Shown: positions 1 through 11,110 of the stretch, in pieces
How positions within the stretch are numbered: the stretch's first letter is position 1
Layout of the letters: each line of letters starts with the position of its first letter
NCBI GenBank assembly: GCA_947685225.1
Contig: CANTUV010000062.1
Location: forward strand, 11,800,501-11,864,500
Length of the DNA: 64,000 nucleotides
Source of the DNA: Garcia nutans
Taxonomy: Eukaryota; Streptophyta; Magnoliopsida; Malpighiales; Euphorbiaceae
Direction of reading: 5' to 3'
The notes under the pieces: generated by a model
What the model was told of the DNA's origin: nothing
Databases searched by the model: none
Seen by the model: the letters and a program-made list of their open reading frames with translations, nothing else
Position numbers and translations under genes: made by a program

Positions 1-194
1 TCTGTAGTCATCACTCCCACTCAAAACTAACTTTCTCTGAATCTTTTTTGATAATTCTTTGAACCACCATGTATTAGAACACCTCCGTCATCAGACAGAC
101 ACAAAATTTTACTATTTATAAAATTTACTATTTATATAAATAGTAACTTGACAGAAAATTGACATAATTTATAACCAGCAGCTCTGATATTAGT
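1..194 (-). mobile_element. Internal edge of a minus-strand LTR retrotransposon, leaving the window
   Basis: Positions 181-192 read as a slightly mutated reverse complement of the initiator-Met tRNA primer-binding site (GCTCTGATATTA against GCTCTGATACCA). The LTR at 195-967 lies directly to its right, so the element's interior must run left, out of the window. Nothing further in 1-180 could be assigned to a protein domain. This is inferred from the orientation of the primer-binding site. Confidence 0.45.
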
Positions 195-967
195 TGTTGA
201 AAAAATTACACGGATTTTTCTATAAATCAGATGAGTGAGAGTGCAAAATAACAGCGAAAATAATACACACAAATTTGATAACAGTGTTCAGCCAATTGTG
301 CCTACGTCTCCGAACTCCCTAGAGATTATTTATTAAAGAGAGAAGGTATACAAAGTGTTTACAACACTCACAACTCACAACCCACACTCAATTATACAAA
401 AATAAATTTATAATGGTTCGGATTCAATAATCATGCATTCACTCCCAAATCTCAATTGGATATTCCACTATACTTAGAGTTTTGTAAGTTCACTACCAAC
501 TTAATATTTTTATAAGCTCACACCGAATTCTACAAGTATTTTCCTAAGGGTAACATTCAAACTCTTTACAAGAGTTTTCCTAGGCTAATTCTCAAACCCA
601 ACAAGTGTTTATGGCTCACACTAAACCTTACAATAGTTTTTTAATGGCTAATACTCAAACCCCTTACAAGAGTTTTTCTAGGCTAACTCTCAAATCCAAC
701 AAGTATTTATGGCTCACACTAAACCTTACAATAGTGTTTTAATGGCTAACACTCAATTTTAAGTTTTTCTCTCAAACTCTCTTTAATTCTCTAATTTTGG
801 GATGATTTCTAAATGAGGTCTTAATGGTTTATATAGGTTTCGAAAAGTTGGTAAAATTTTGTCAAAGGTTAGGCATCTCTTTTACCTAAGTTAGACACCT
901 CCATTTTTGACAAAAAAAAAATATACCTTCATTTTTTACTCTTCAAATGGTGTAATTTTTTTTAACA
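195..967 (-). repeat. 5' LTR (773 bp) of a minus-strand retrotransposon
   Basis: On the plus strand the block starts TGTTGAAAAAATTAC and ends in a near-perfect inverted copy of that end (GTAATTTTTTTTAACA), which gives TG...CA termini. A primer-binding-site remnant sits outside its left edge. Inside is a roughly 98-bp tandem duplication (about 558-755) containing the words 'ttacaagagttttcctaggcta' with small variations. The right edge at 967/968 falls inside a copia reverse-transcriptase reading frame, so this LTR appears to be an insertion into the older element described next. The boundaries are read by eye and could be off by a few bases. Confidence 0.5.
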
Positions 968-3900
968 TATACATTGTTCCATAATGTTTCCTTCCAATCC
1001 AAATGAAGAAATTACACTATGAAATTTCAAATACTATTGATGGTAGGCTTGTTTTAATTCGTAGATAGATTTCTTGAGCTTGCACACTAATTGCTCGCCA
1101 TCACTAGAGAGGAATCCTTCTAGTTATTTTATATAAACCTACTATTCTAAATCTCCTTGAAGAAATGCAGATTTTACAATTCATAGATACTAGAGAAAAG
1201 GTTTTGTATAATCAATTCCTTATTTTTGAGTGAACGCTTTAGAAATGAGTCTTTCCTTGCATCTTTCAATATTGTTCATAAAGTCTCTCTTTGTTTTAAA
1301 GACCCATTTACATCCAATGGCTTTTGCACCATCTAATTACTCAACAAGATCCTAGACTTCGTTACTTTTCATAGATTTCATCTTGTCCAATATGGCATTA
1401 TACCACAATTTTGATTCTTTACAATTCAAGGCTTATGAAAAGACTCAAGATCATTTTCAGCTCCATTTTTATAGTCAGACTCTTGCAGATATTCAATGTA
1501 ATTATTGATTTCTTAATTCTTATAGATATTCTTAAGGTTGTACCAACATCATCTCCAGGACTTATGAAAAGGAATTAAGATCATTTTCAGCTCTAATGTT
1601 ACAGTCGGACACTTTTATATATTGAATGTAATTACTATGTCTTATTGTTTTCTTAATTTTTTGTATATCTTTTTAAGGTTGTATCAAAATCAATTGAAGG
1701 AGCATGTTGTGCAACTTGTTGCTCAACAATCTCAAACAATTATTATATAATTGGATTACTAGATTATTATCAATGACTTGTGGAACTTTATTGAAACTTA
1801 AGAATTGTTGTGAACAATGACCAATCTATCACCTAAAGTGGAAGGTTGAAATTTTTAATGATCTTGCTCAGAAATTATATTTTTTGCATTAGTCGCTACC
1901 ACTAGTCAAATCAATTTCTAGAAAATTTTCATTTCTTGATTATATAATCATAATGGTGTGGGCTAGATAATAAAATACAACCTATCAACTAATATTCCTA
2001 AGGTGTAACTTCTTTTCTTGTGGATTATTGACCCTTCCTTTAGACGGACATCCCCAAATATGCACATATTGTAAACCCAGTTTCCAACCTTTGGAATAAC
2101 TCAAATTGTGTTTTTTGAATAGCCTTGGTTGGAATTCAATTTAATATGTACACTATCATCTTAAGAGCTAAAGTCCACAAGTATTTAAGTAGCTTTTAAC
2201 CAAACTAGTGTATATCTCATTCTCTCGAAGAAACTTTACAAAGAGACCAAGTGCTTGTCCATCTTCAGTATATATATCATAGTATTCTCCACCTCTATTT
2301 GATCTCACAATTTTAATTTGTTTCCCATATTATTTCTCTATCTCAGCTTTAAAGACTTTAAAGGCATCCAAAGTTTCATTTTTGTTATAAAGCAAGTAGA
2401 GATACCTGTATCATGAGTAACCATCTATGAATGAGATGAAGTATTTCTAACCCTATGTCTATTTATGGACTACATGTATCAGTATGTATGATCTTTAATA
2501 TGTTAGAACACATATTGATACATTTCTTTAAGTTATTGGTTTGCTCTCCCTTAATGCAGTCCATATAAGTTTCAAAATTAGTAAAATCAAGAGCATTAAA
2601 TACTCCATCTTTTATCGATCTTTTAATTCTCTCAATGAAGACATGTCCTAGTCTCTAATGCCAGAACATTAAGGAGTCCTTATTTATAATACATTTAAGA
2701 ACAGTGTGAACGTGCAAAGCATTATGAGTAATATCATTTTGCAAATAAATAGAAAGAAAGAGCATCAGACAAAGGATCATATCCAATAACATTAGATTTA
2801 TAAAATCAAAATAAAAGATGTTACAAAAAAGTTAAAAGAATATCCCAAAGGTACAATTCTTGAAATAGAAATTAAATCTCTAGAGAAACTTGGAATATAA
2901 AATGTGTTTTCTAAATTCAAAGTAAAACCACTACTTAAAACTAAAGTGCATGTTTTAACAACTTGCACATGTGAATGCATCTTATTTTTTTTAATAGATA
3001 CCTTTCTCACTTCCTATTAACTTCCTCGGATTTTGCATACCCTACAAAGTATTCTAAATATGGATTTTAGAACCAAAATCAATCCATCATATATAATAAA
3101 TAACTTCAACTATATTAGAATCATAGGTAATCAAATAGATATAATTACCTTTCTTTTCAAGGCATTTTTAAATTTGAAACAATCATTATTCATATGTGTC
3201 TTCTTTCTATAAAGGAAACACTTAAATTCCTTCTTAATATGATGTTAGAGAGGTATCTTGCCTTTCCCTTTTTTGGCTTGAGTTTTGTCCTTCCTATGTG
3301 TAGCAAAATTGCACTCTTTCCCACTTCTATCATAAGCCTTTTTTTCTTCTTAAACACATATGGTCATAAGTTCATTGATTGACCATTTGTTCTTATGTAT
3401 ATTGTAAGAGATCATAAATGGCTCATATTGTTATGAAATAGTGTTCAAAATATAGTGCACTAAAAAGAATTCAGACATATCAACCTCTAGATTTTTTAAC
3501 TAAGTCGCAATGTCTCACATTTTCATGTTGTGTTCACACACATCTTTCACACTAGTGAGCATCAAGGATGAAATCTTCATGATCAAGGTGCTTGCTAGTT
3601 ACTTATATGAAGAGATGAATTTGTTTTTATAGCCCTTAAAAAATTATAACATTTCATCTTGATTGACTCAACCATGAATACCAACTGATATTTTAATCTT
3701 ATGAATATTACACTAATGCGATTAGATCGATTGCATTGTTCACAAAGAGTAATTTGTTATAGAGCGTTAGTATTAGTAACTGTAAGTAGTTCATCTTTTC
3801 TGATAACATAATCACTGTCCATCCACGTTAAATGAAGAAGAATCTTCTCTTTCAACTCCTTATAGTTATCACCCTTTAGTTCGGGAATATTAACAAATAT

Positions 3901-3972
3901 CAAAGACATTAGGTTGTATAACTTCATATAAATTAAAGAAAATATGCTTCTAACGTAAAAAATAAAACTCAT
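968..3972 (-). pseudogene. Ty1/copia gag-pol relic (gag, protease region, integrase, partial RT)
   Basis: Read on the minus strand this is a decayed copia polyprotein. From its 5' side: a gag start with 'LKGDNYKELKEKILLHL' (about 3,820-3,890); a zinc knuckle near 3,170-3,230 whose second cysteine is now tyrosine (C-F-L-Y-R-K-K-T-H-M-N-N-D-C); a protease/pre-integrase linker 'IPSFSRDLISISRI' (2,850-2,910); integrase motifs 'FISFIDGYSRY' (about 2,430) and 'RSNRGGEYY' (about 2,290); then RT with 'GCKWVFKTKRD' (about 1,290) and 'VKSAFLQGDLE' (about 1,160). RT stops at 968 where another LTR begins. Many stops and shifts interrupt the frame. The active-site YVDD segment and RNase H would lie beyond that insertion. 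It cannot make a functional protein. Confidence 0.85.
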
Positions 3973-4918
3973 AATTTATCAATGTAAATCATGAAAAAAG
4001 ATAATCTAACATTATAAAAATTGCCTATGGGCTAAATTTTTAAGTTAGATTTGAACAATATGATAGAAAAATCAAATTACACGCTTAATTAATGAAAATC
4101 AATAATAATTTGATATTCTATTTTAAGCTTTATGATAAATCTATTAAATTATAATCCATAATTTTGTGAGTATATCATGAAAAATAATCCAATATTTTGT
4201 CACAGTTAATCACATAAATATAATAAAATTTCCTTCGGAATAAAGTTTATTATATATATCATAACTAATTACAACTAATTTCGATAATTTATTTATATGA
4301 TCTTTAACACGATATATATAAATTTTATTCAAATAAAAATGTTATGGCTTTAACTAAATAAAATTATATTGATCACTAGGCATTAAACCCAAAGAATTAA
4401 AATTTTACAATATACAATATTACAAGTAAGTAAAAGTAAATATTATGATTTTTATATTCTCAAAATTATATGCATGAAAGTAAAACACATACAATAAAGA
4501 CTAACATTTAAATGCATAATAACCTTAATGACCATAGATTACATAAGGAGAAAAAAATGGATTTCGTATTCAAAATATCAAAAATCACTTATAGCCTAGT
4601 AGTGGATGCATATTGAATTCCATATGTGGTTGTGGGTTCAATTCTCATGGTCACTTTTTAAAATATCATCATTTTGTTTTTATTTTTTTATCATCTTCAA
4701 CTTTGAGATGGGTTATATAATATGTTTCAATTTAAAATAACAATTGCATCCAAAATTAATGGTTTCAATGTAAAAATACTATAAAGTCAATTTTCTTGAT
4801 TTATAACATTATTTTATACTAGAAAATTCAAAACACAAATTTGAAAAACAAATTCATATAAAGATATATGTAAAGGAAACACACGAATAACAAAAATATA
4901 AGGCAGAGGTATAATCTT
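3973..4918 (-). other. Leader between copia gag and its primer-binding site, no gene seen
   Basis: AT-rich, no coding signature. By position it is the 5' untranslated leader of the minus-strand copia relic, lengthened by later changes. A weak tRNA-derived SINE-like segment lies at 4,589-4,650. Confidence 0.4.
4589..4650 (+). repeat. Possible tRNA-derived SINE head
   Basis: 'TAGCCTAGTAGTGG' resembles a polymerase III A box and 'GGGTTCAATTCTC' a B box about 35 bp later, with typical tRNA-like spacing. No clear tail or target duplication was seen, and the cloverleaf is not complete enough for a tRNA gene. Confidence 0.3.
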
Positions 4919-5353
4919 ACTCTAATACCAAGTGTTAGACATAAATGATTCAATATGCTTATAAATCCAATAGCATATAAATCAAACGCAAAAAAAATAA
5001 GAATTAGAATTACATTTCGCCATTGAAAATTTCTTCTTGATAATTTCCAATAAAACTTTGTCAATTTTGGCTTTGGTGCTTCTAAGTCCAAGTGATTTTC
5101 AAAATCGATGGTGTATTTTTTTAAATAAAAAATCATAGTCTTAGGGGCCTTGCTAGGTATGCTACATATAATGTTTGCCATTAAAATATTTTTTAATGGA
5201 CATGTCTATACTGAAGAGACATGCCTATACGGAAGGGACAGTTAAAAAGACATTCGCTTTGAAGGGGGCATGTCTATATCGAAGTGGGTTGATGTTAAGT
5301 GGTTAACTAACTATGGAGAAGATAATGTGCATTTGTGTTCTCCGTGTTTAACA
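4919..5353 (-). repeat. Candidate 5' LTR and primer-binding site of the minus-strand copia relic
   Basis: Positions 4,919-4,930 (CTCTAATACCA region) resemble the reverse complement of the initiator-Met primer-binding site. Right after it, TGTTAGACAT starts a block that ends CCGTGTTTAACA at 5,353, giving TG...CA termini and about 420 bp. Its place, 5' of gag on the minus strand, fits the 5' LTR of the 968-3,972 relic. The open frame in this block (about 4,828-5,181, minus) matches no protein I recognise and is probably LTR sequence without coding meaning. Confidence 0.4.
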
Positions 5354-6836
5354 TTAGTTCTTCTGTTATTCTAATCTTTTTTTATTCTCTATTTTTTTTT
5401 CTTCTTCGAGAGGTTATGGAGTGTATACATAGCAATTAGTTAGTATCGTGCCGGCTAGGCCCAAATTCATCATATTTATGATTTTTTTTCATATCGTGTT
5501 AGCCCAAAAAATTAGCCGTATCATGCTATGCCATGCCAAAATTTAAAAAGTAATAATTCAACATGATCTATTAGTCCTTATATAATTGGGTCATACCGTG
5601 TTGTGCTGAATCATGCTTTATCATGTTAATATATGTGTTTGCTCAATTTTTTAATAAACTTAACTATTAATTTTAGGCCTGATTTGTCTAAAGTCATACA
5701 AAAATTTTAATTTACAAATTAATAATTTAATTTACATATATAACCTCAATTAAAAATATAAAAAAAATTTAAGAGATTAAATTATTTGGAAATTTTTAAT
5801 ACTTAAAACATTTAGATAAATTTAATTTTAAAAATTAAAAATGCAATTTTATCTAGGATATCGTAATCTAAAACATTGTAAAAAAATTTAGTTAATAATG
5901 GCTATTCTAAAATAATTTTTTAATTTAAAATTCAATAAAATATTATTTATTTAATAAAAAATAATACATACTGAGCATATTACTTTATCATTAGTTTATC
6001 AGCCATTTACTATTAATTGCAAAAAATTATGTGAGCAATTTCATTCAAATAAGTATATATGTATAATATATTTGTTTGACCATGTTAAACCATTTGTCAT
6101 GCCAGACTAGGCCAACCCAATAGACGAAATAACCTACCCCAGTCCAGCCTAGAACACTTAAATATGTCAAGTAAGATGGGTTGGCCATGCCAAGCCCAAA
6201 ATGAGTTGGCAGTACCTAGCCCAGTTTTCATGTATAGTAGAGTTTATTTTCCCAATGCTGTGAATTGGAGTGTTCTTTGTCTTCTCTAAAAATCTATGGA
6301 GTTTGTTCTCTTGATGCTGTGGAGTGTTCTTTGTGAGGTTATGGAGTGAGCGTCTTTGCTATAGAGTTGAGTTTCTTGGGAGATTCTTTTCTTTTCCTAT
6401 TCCACTATTCTTTGAAAAACCAGGTGAAGTGCTAGTGAGAACTTAGGTTGAAGATGAAATTTAATCTTCCTAAGTTTGTCTTTGATAAAAATATATAGAA
6501 AGGGAGAAATGCCTATGAAAGGCTATGATGTTGGAATTATTTTATGGGAGTCTGAATGTCCAAAACAATTCATGTTATTTATATTATCAGGAACTATGTT
6601 TGTGTGAGAAATAAATCATGTTGATTGAATTGATGGAAGATAGTTTGAATATCCAAAAACAAATTTTGTTGTTGAAATTATTATAAAGACTTTGTTTCAA
6701 CATTTTGTTTATGTGTCATTTCTTGAAGACATTGAATATTCTCACAATTTGATGAATTGGCATAGTCCAAAAATTTAAGAAGGAGATTATTGGTTTAAAA
6801 TCTTTTAGTTCTCGCAGAAATCTCATGAAGGGAGAG
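5354..6836. other. Repeat-derived intergenic DNA
   Basis: About 5,445-5,620 and 6,090-6,235 hold GC-richer blocks with recurring words such as 'gccggctaggccc', 'catgccatgcc' and 'ggccaacccaa' around an AT-rich core. They resemble the flanks of a non-autonomous DNA transposon, but no clean terminal inverted repeats were found. 6,240-6,836 may be the 3' interior of the element whose LTR follows. No gene is seen. Confidence 0.3.
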
Positions 6837-7455
6837 TGTTAGAGTTTTTTTTTTTTTTTGTCAATGCAAATCACAAAAGAAATGGCAGGTATGGTGTTAG
6901 ATAGAAAGTTAATTTCTTGTTTGTGTAAATTAACCTGTTGAATTGGCTTTAGCCTATACCTATGTGGGTTGTAATATAGACATATAATGGTTGAATGAGA
7001 TATATAGAGAGTGCGTGGAGTGTATGTGAAGTGAGACATCCAAAAAACTTCTAGAGAGAGACACGAAAAGAGTACGGCTTTGTAGTTAAATCTCTATTTT
7101 CTTTGTAATTGTTTGTGTGCTTGTGTAAGGAAGAGACTAAGACAAAGGTGAGGAATCAGAGAATTTGAGAGGATTTCTTTGTATTCGAAATGAAGAAAAA
7201 GAAAAAGGAAAAAAATTATGAATTTTCCCTTCTTTTCCTATGTTTTATGATGAATATTTTGGTTTCCTTCCTCTTTTCCATTTTTCTTTATTCCCCCTTT
7301 TTTTGTGTTTCTTTTTTTATCTCCAAGGAATGAGAGTGTCGTGGAGAAATAAGAGTGAGTATCTTTCTCCAAAAGCCAATAGCGATATCAAAGCTCCTAA
7401 GTGAGTGTTTAGCTTCATGGAGTCTCATGTCTTTGTATTCCTCCAATTTCTAACA
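6837..7455 (+). repeat. Candidate 3' or solo LTR (619 bp)
   Basis: It begins TGTTAGAG and ends TTTCTAACA, so the outer 7 bp (TGTTAGA/TCTAACA) are perfect inverted termini. A purine tract, GAAGGGAGAG, sits directly upstream, as expected of a plus-strand polypurine tract. A TATA-like 'gatatatagag' lies near 6,990. No partner LTR or target duplication was found (GAGAG before, CCCCA after). A plus-strand 3' LTR is the best reading, held loosely. Confidence 0.4.
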
Positions 7456-7524
7456 CCCCATTTTGGCCAATTAGCTCAGTGATTAAACATTTGCCTCTAA
7501 GTTTATTTTTTTTTAATTTATTGC

Positions 7525-8000
7525 AGTTTCAAGAGTATCAAGACCAAGTTTGAATAATATTTCAAGGAAATGAAATCCCAAAATGTTTTTATGAACAAAA
7601 ATTGGGATCTTCAATAAGCATACAACTGCCTTCATATTGGAACCAATTTCCAGAAATTGATTTCTTCATTATGTTTGCATCAGAAGACCCTTCAATTGAT
7701 TGCATGCCAGGATTAGCAGAATTAAATGTGAAGGCCATTCAAAAAGTAATGACCATGAACATGAAGATATAACTTCCAATTGGGTATTGTTTTATTGATG
7801 ATTATTTACATGAACTAGAACAAGTGTTGCCGTATTATGATCTTTGTATCATAGAACAACAAGGAGAATATTCATTTCAATTATAGCTTCAAAGATGGAG
7901 AAAACATCAAAAGCATTTAAGGTCAAAAAGTGCATGTCGTGTAGGAGAATGTTGGTCAACCTTCTTGGGAAAATATTAAGTTTGGTAAGTTTTTTCTAAA
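7525..8000 (+). pseudogene. TNL resistance-gene fragment, post-LRR C-terminal part (copy A)
   Basis: After an acceptor-like TTGCAG (ends 7,525), an open frame at 7,560-7,775 reads 'GNEIPKCFYEQKLGSSISIQ', then 'LPSYWNQFP', 'DFFIMFASEDPS' and 'LAELNVKAIQKVM'. The GNEIPxWFxxQxxGSSIxIQLP pattern is the signature of the domain after the LRRs in TIR-NBS-LRR proteins; here the W is C. The frame stops at 'NMKI*', but a later out-of-frame stretch ('GENIKSI', then VKKC-like, about 7,890-7,950) continues the domain. TIR, NB-ARC and LRR parts are absent, so this is a 3' fragment. It converges on the kinase gene. The same segment occurs at 38,720-39,060. Confidence 0.65.
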
Positions 8001-8439
8001 ATTGACTAGTAATATGTTTTTTATCGCATATCCCATCCATTATAATGACGAATAACGCAAATTATGCAATTATTTCATAGACTTTAACATGTCAAATTAT
8101 TTGTATTTATTATTAAATTAAGCTAGATTACAATAAAATCAATTTCAAACTTTAATAGTTTGAGCACATGTCTAGTCAAATACTAAAACATAAAACACTA
8201 AAAAATATTTTATTGTTACTTTTAAAATCACAAATAAAATTATAAAAATTTTTAATATTAAGAAATAGAAATAGCAGATTTTCAAAATGAAATGCTAGCA
8301 TAAAACTGTAGGCTTTTTCCCAAGCCCAATTTCATTTCTCTCCCGCAAAAGAGAGTCATGCTACTATAGATGAATAGTAACGAATTATCCATTCATATTC
8401 AACAAAAATTTACCAACACTAACAAAATATTTAAGAAAC

Positions 8440-8683
8440 AAAAACTAGGTCTTATAATTAAAAAACAAACAATAGGAATATAATATATATATATATATAT
8501 ATATATGCAAATATATTGCATATAAGCAAAATGAAAAGTGGTTTTCAAAACCAGTTCTGTTTTTAACTTATGATTACAAAATATTTATAATTTCATTTTC
8601 AAAAGCACTTCAGACTGAGTTGAAGATTTAGATTCATCCTCGACCACAACTTCATGATTAACTGCCTCAACCCCTGTTGAAAA
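8440..8683 (-). pseudogene. Partial extra copy of the kinase last exon and 3' flank
   Basis: 8,585-8,682 on the minus strand matches part of the last exon of kinase copy B (40,040-40,140 plus its 3' end): it reads 'VNHEVVVEDESKSSTQSEVL' and ends MKL-stop. About 50 bp present in copy B is missing in the middle. The 3' flank (AGGTCTTATAATTAAAAAAC..., then a TA tract at about 8,480-8,504) also recurs at 9,543-9,605 beside the main copy A. So the 3' end of copy A was duplicated in tandem, with a minisatellite now lying between the two. Confidence 0.7.
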
Positions 8684-8989
8684 TACCGGAATGAAAATTT
8701 TAGTTAAAAATTTTAGCACCAAAAATACTAATAGAATAGTAATTCTGTTGGTAAGTTAAAAGAGCAAAAGAATATCAGACACTTACATTGTCGATAGTGG
8801 TAAAATATCTATGGGCAAATATCAAAGTAAAAATTTTAAATGGCAATTTTTCTACAGCAATGCACCGAGAGGCACTTAGATTTCCTTGGTAACTTATTAC
8901 TATCACTGACAAACTCTGAAAAATCATAAATTTTCTTCTTCCTTCATTTGTTTCTGTTTTCTGTCTGCTACTATCTCTGCCTCTGCTTT

Positions 8990-9415
8990 TTTAATTTTAT
9001 ATTTGATTTATATATGTATTTATATATGTATATGTGTATTTATATGTGTATATGTATATTTATATGTGTATTTATGTGTATATGTGTAATTATGTGTATA
9101 TAATGTATGTGTATTTTTTTCATTTATGTATATTTGATGTGTAAGTAATTTATATGTGTATTTATTTATATTTATAATGTATATTTGTATTTTTTTCATT
9201 TATGTATATTTGATGCATAAGTAATTTATGTGTATGTATATATAATGTATATTTGTATTTTTTCATTTATCTATATTTGATGTATAAATAATGCATTTGA
9301 TGTATTTATGTATATGTAATGCATATAATGTATATGTGCATTTATGTATATAATGTATATGTGTATTTTTTTTATTGTATATTTTTTGAATTTTTTCATT
9401 AATTTTGTATTGGAT
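8990..9415. repeat. TATGTGTATTTA-type degenerate minisatellite
   Basis: A purine/pyrimidine-alternating array of variants of 'tatatgtgtatttatatgtg' with embedded 'tttttcatttatgtatatttgatg' units recurring at about 9,110, 9,190 and 9,255. It separates the two copies of the kinase 3' end and is absent at the corresponding place beside copy B. Confidence 0.75.
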
Positions 9416-9577
9416 GTATACCTAAAATTAAAAGATATATATTGTTGAAAGAAAAAATGAATGAAATACGTTAGAGAGAGTAAAAAAATTAGATGCTATG
9501 AATACAAATATTATAATTTATTAATAATAATTTAATGTATTTAGGGAGGCCTTACAACTAAAAGACAAACTATAGGA

Positions 9578-9580
<3 letters not shown>

Positions 9581-9606
<26 letters not shown>
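9581..9606. repeat. (TA)n microsatellite
   Basis: A TA dinucleotide run in the 3' flank of kinase copy A. The equivalent run at 8,480-8,504 belongs to the duplicated 3' flank. Confidence 0.9.
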
Positions 9607-9608
<2 letters not shown>

Positions 9609-9661
9609 AATATATTGAATCTAAAAGTAGTAGCAAAATGAAAAGTGATTTTACATAATAC

Positions 9662-11110
9662 TTATAATTTCATTTTCATAATGTCTCTTTCCAAATCAAA
9701 TTTGGAAGCAACTTCAGTTGCTGCTTCCTCAACCCCTGTTGATGTTTTGGATTCAAGCTCTATCATAGATTCAGCTTCAGGCTCAGTTACATTTTCAGAA
9801 TGTATTTTTGGAGAGGTTAAACAGCTTTTAGCAATAACAAAAACCTCTTCCATGGGTTTACTAGCATCAATCTGTTAGAGAAACAAATGAAATGATTTAA
9901 ACAAATAATCAAATTATAGTTATCAATAGTATGAATGAATTTGGTTAATTTGTAATAAGTATATTACTTTAGTTACTTTCCCTCTTGAATTATAGTACTC
10001 CAAAACAGGCATTGTGTTCTCTTCAAAATATCTGAGCCTCTTTTTTATAGACTCCGCATTATCATCAACTCTTCCCTTCATTTACACAGAACAACAATAA
10101 TTAAAAAATTTTAATTATTAAGTTTAAAAAATATATAAATTTTCATTAAAGTAACCTGATTCCTGCTGAGAATTCTACTCTCTCTCTCTTTTTCAGAACA
10201 ATCAAAAAACAACGCAAGTTCTGGCTCTATGCTGAGCTGAAAATTTTAATTAGCAAACAAAAAAAGAACATTAGTTTCAACCATGGAAAACAAAATAATG
10301 AAAAAAAAAAAAAAGAAACTAATAATAACAATTAATTTAAAAGAAATACTGACAGCAGCTTCAAAAGCAGAACGAATTTCTTCATCACGAGGAAACCCAT
10401 CAAGCAAAAACTTATCGTTTTCACTCTCATATATTGCTTTCTCAATTATCTTCATCGAATAGTCTGCCGGAACATTCAATCCTTCCTTTATCATGCTCTC
10501 AATCATGGGCCTGAAAAAAAAAGGGGAATAACCGAACAAATGTTCATCGACACAATTCAAAAATTATGAAAAATAATACAATTCTAAGACTGAGAGATGA
10601 TTTTGAATTAAAACAAGATAAAAAAAAAACCCAATTTAAAAAACATAATACAGTAAAAAATAAAAAATAAAAATTACATTTCAAAAGGGTATAGATACTA
10701 ATAATTCATACCCATTTTCCGGGTCAAGTTTACTGGCCTTTCGAAGCAGTTCTCCACCGCTTAAATGAGTGTATCCAATTTCTTCTGCAATTTTGCTACA
10801 TTGCGTACTTTTGCCTCCCCCTGGTCCACCTGCTTCATCAAGATCAAAAATGTCTATTTGATTGCAAGATCAAACTAAAATGAACAAAAATAAATTACTA
10901 TATATAAATGTTAATAGACTTTCCTAAAACAAAAACAATTGTAGGCTTTTCCTGGATCAAAGTTCCTTCACTATATGTTCCCCGCAAATCAGGAATATAA
11001 ATGTTAAAAGATTGATCTCTGGAATTTCATTTGATTTCTGAGATATAAAAAAGAAAAACTTGAATTACCTCACTAGAAATTGCAGCAGCAGCATCAACAA
11101 CGGAACCCAT
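9662..11110 (-). pseudogene. UMP-CMP/adenylate-kinase-like gene, copy A, seven exons, probably disabled
   Basis: Nucleoside monophosphate kinase (phosphate transfer from ATP to UMP, CMP or a similar NMP). Exons: 11,069-11,110; 10,924-10,981; 10,712-10,829; 10,354-10,510; 10,156-10,236; 9,968-10,075; 9,662-9,871. Together they would code 257 residues with phases matching throughout. The start MGSVVDAAAA resembles the start of plant UMP-CMP kinases. The P-loop GGPGGGKST is at residues 34-42, DGFPRDEE at about 110-117, and the LID region 'SRNQGRVDDN' at about 149-158. Two splice sites are faulty. The acceptor before exon 2 is GCGG where copy B has GCAG. The donor after exon 2 is GA instead of GT, and using the GT four bases later would shift the frame. 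The C-terminal tail, past the usual family end near 205 residues, is about 50 residues longer than usual. The family call is firm; loss of function is inferred. Confidence 0.75.

Noticed and set aside
4828..5181. 117-codon minus-strand frame
   Set aside because: Overlaps the candidate copia LTR and PBS and has no recognisable motif; AT-driven hydrophobic composition.
7466..7545. tRNA/SINE-like 'TAGCTCAGTGATTAAAC' A box and 'GTTTCAAGAGTATCA'
   Set aside because: The B-box part is poor and overlaps the TNL exon border; no cloverleaf, no tail.
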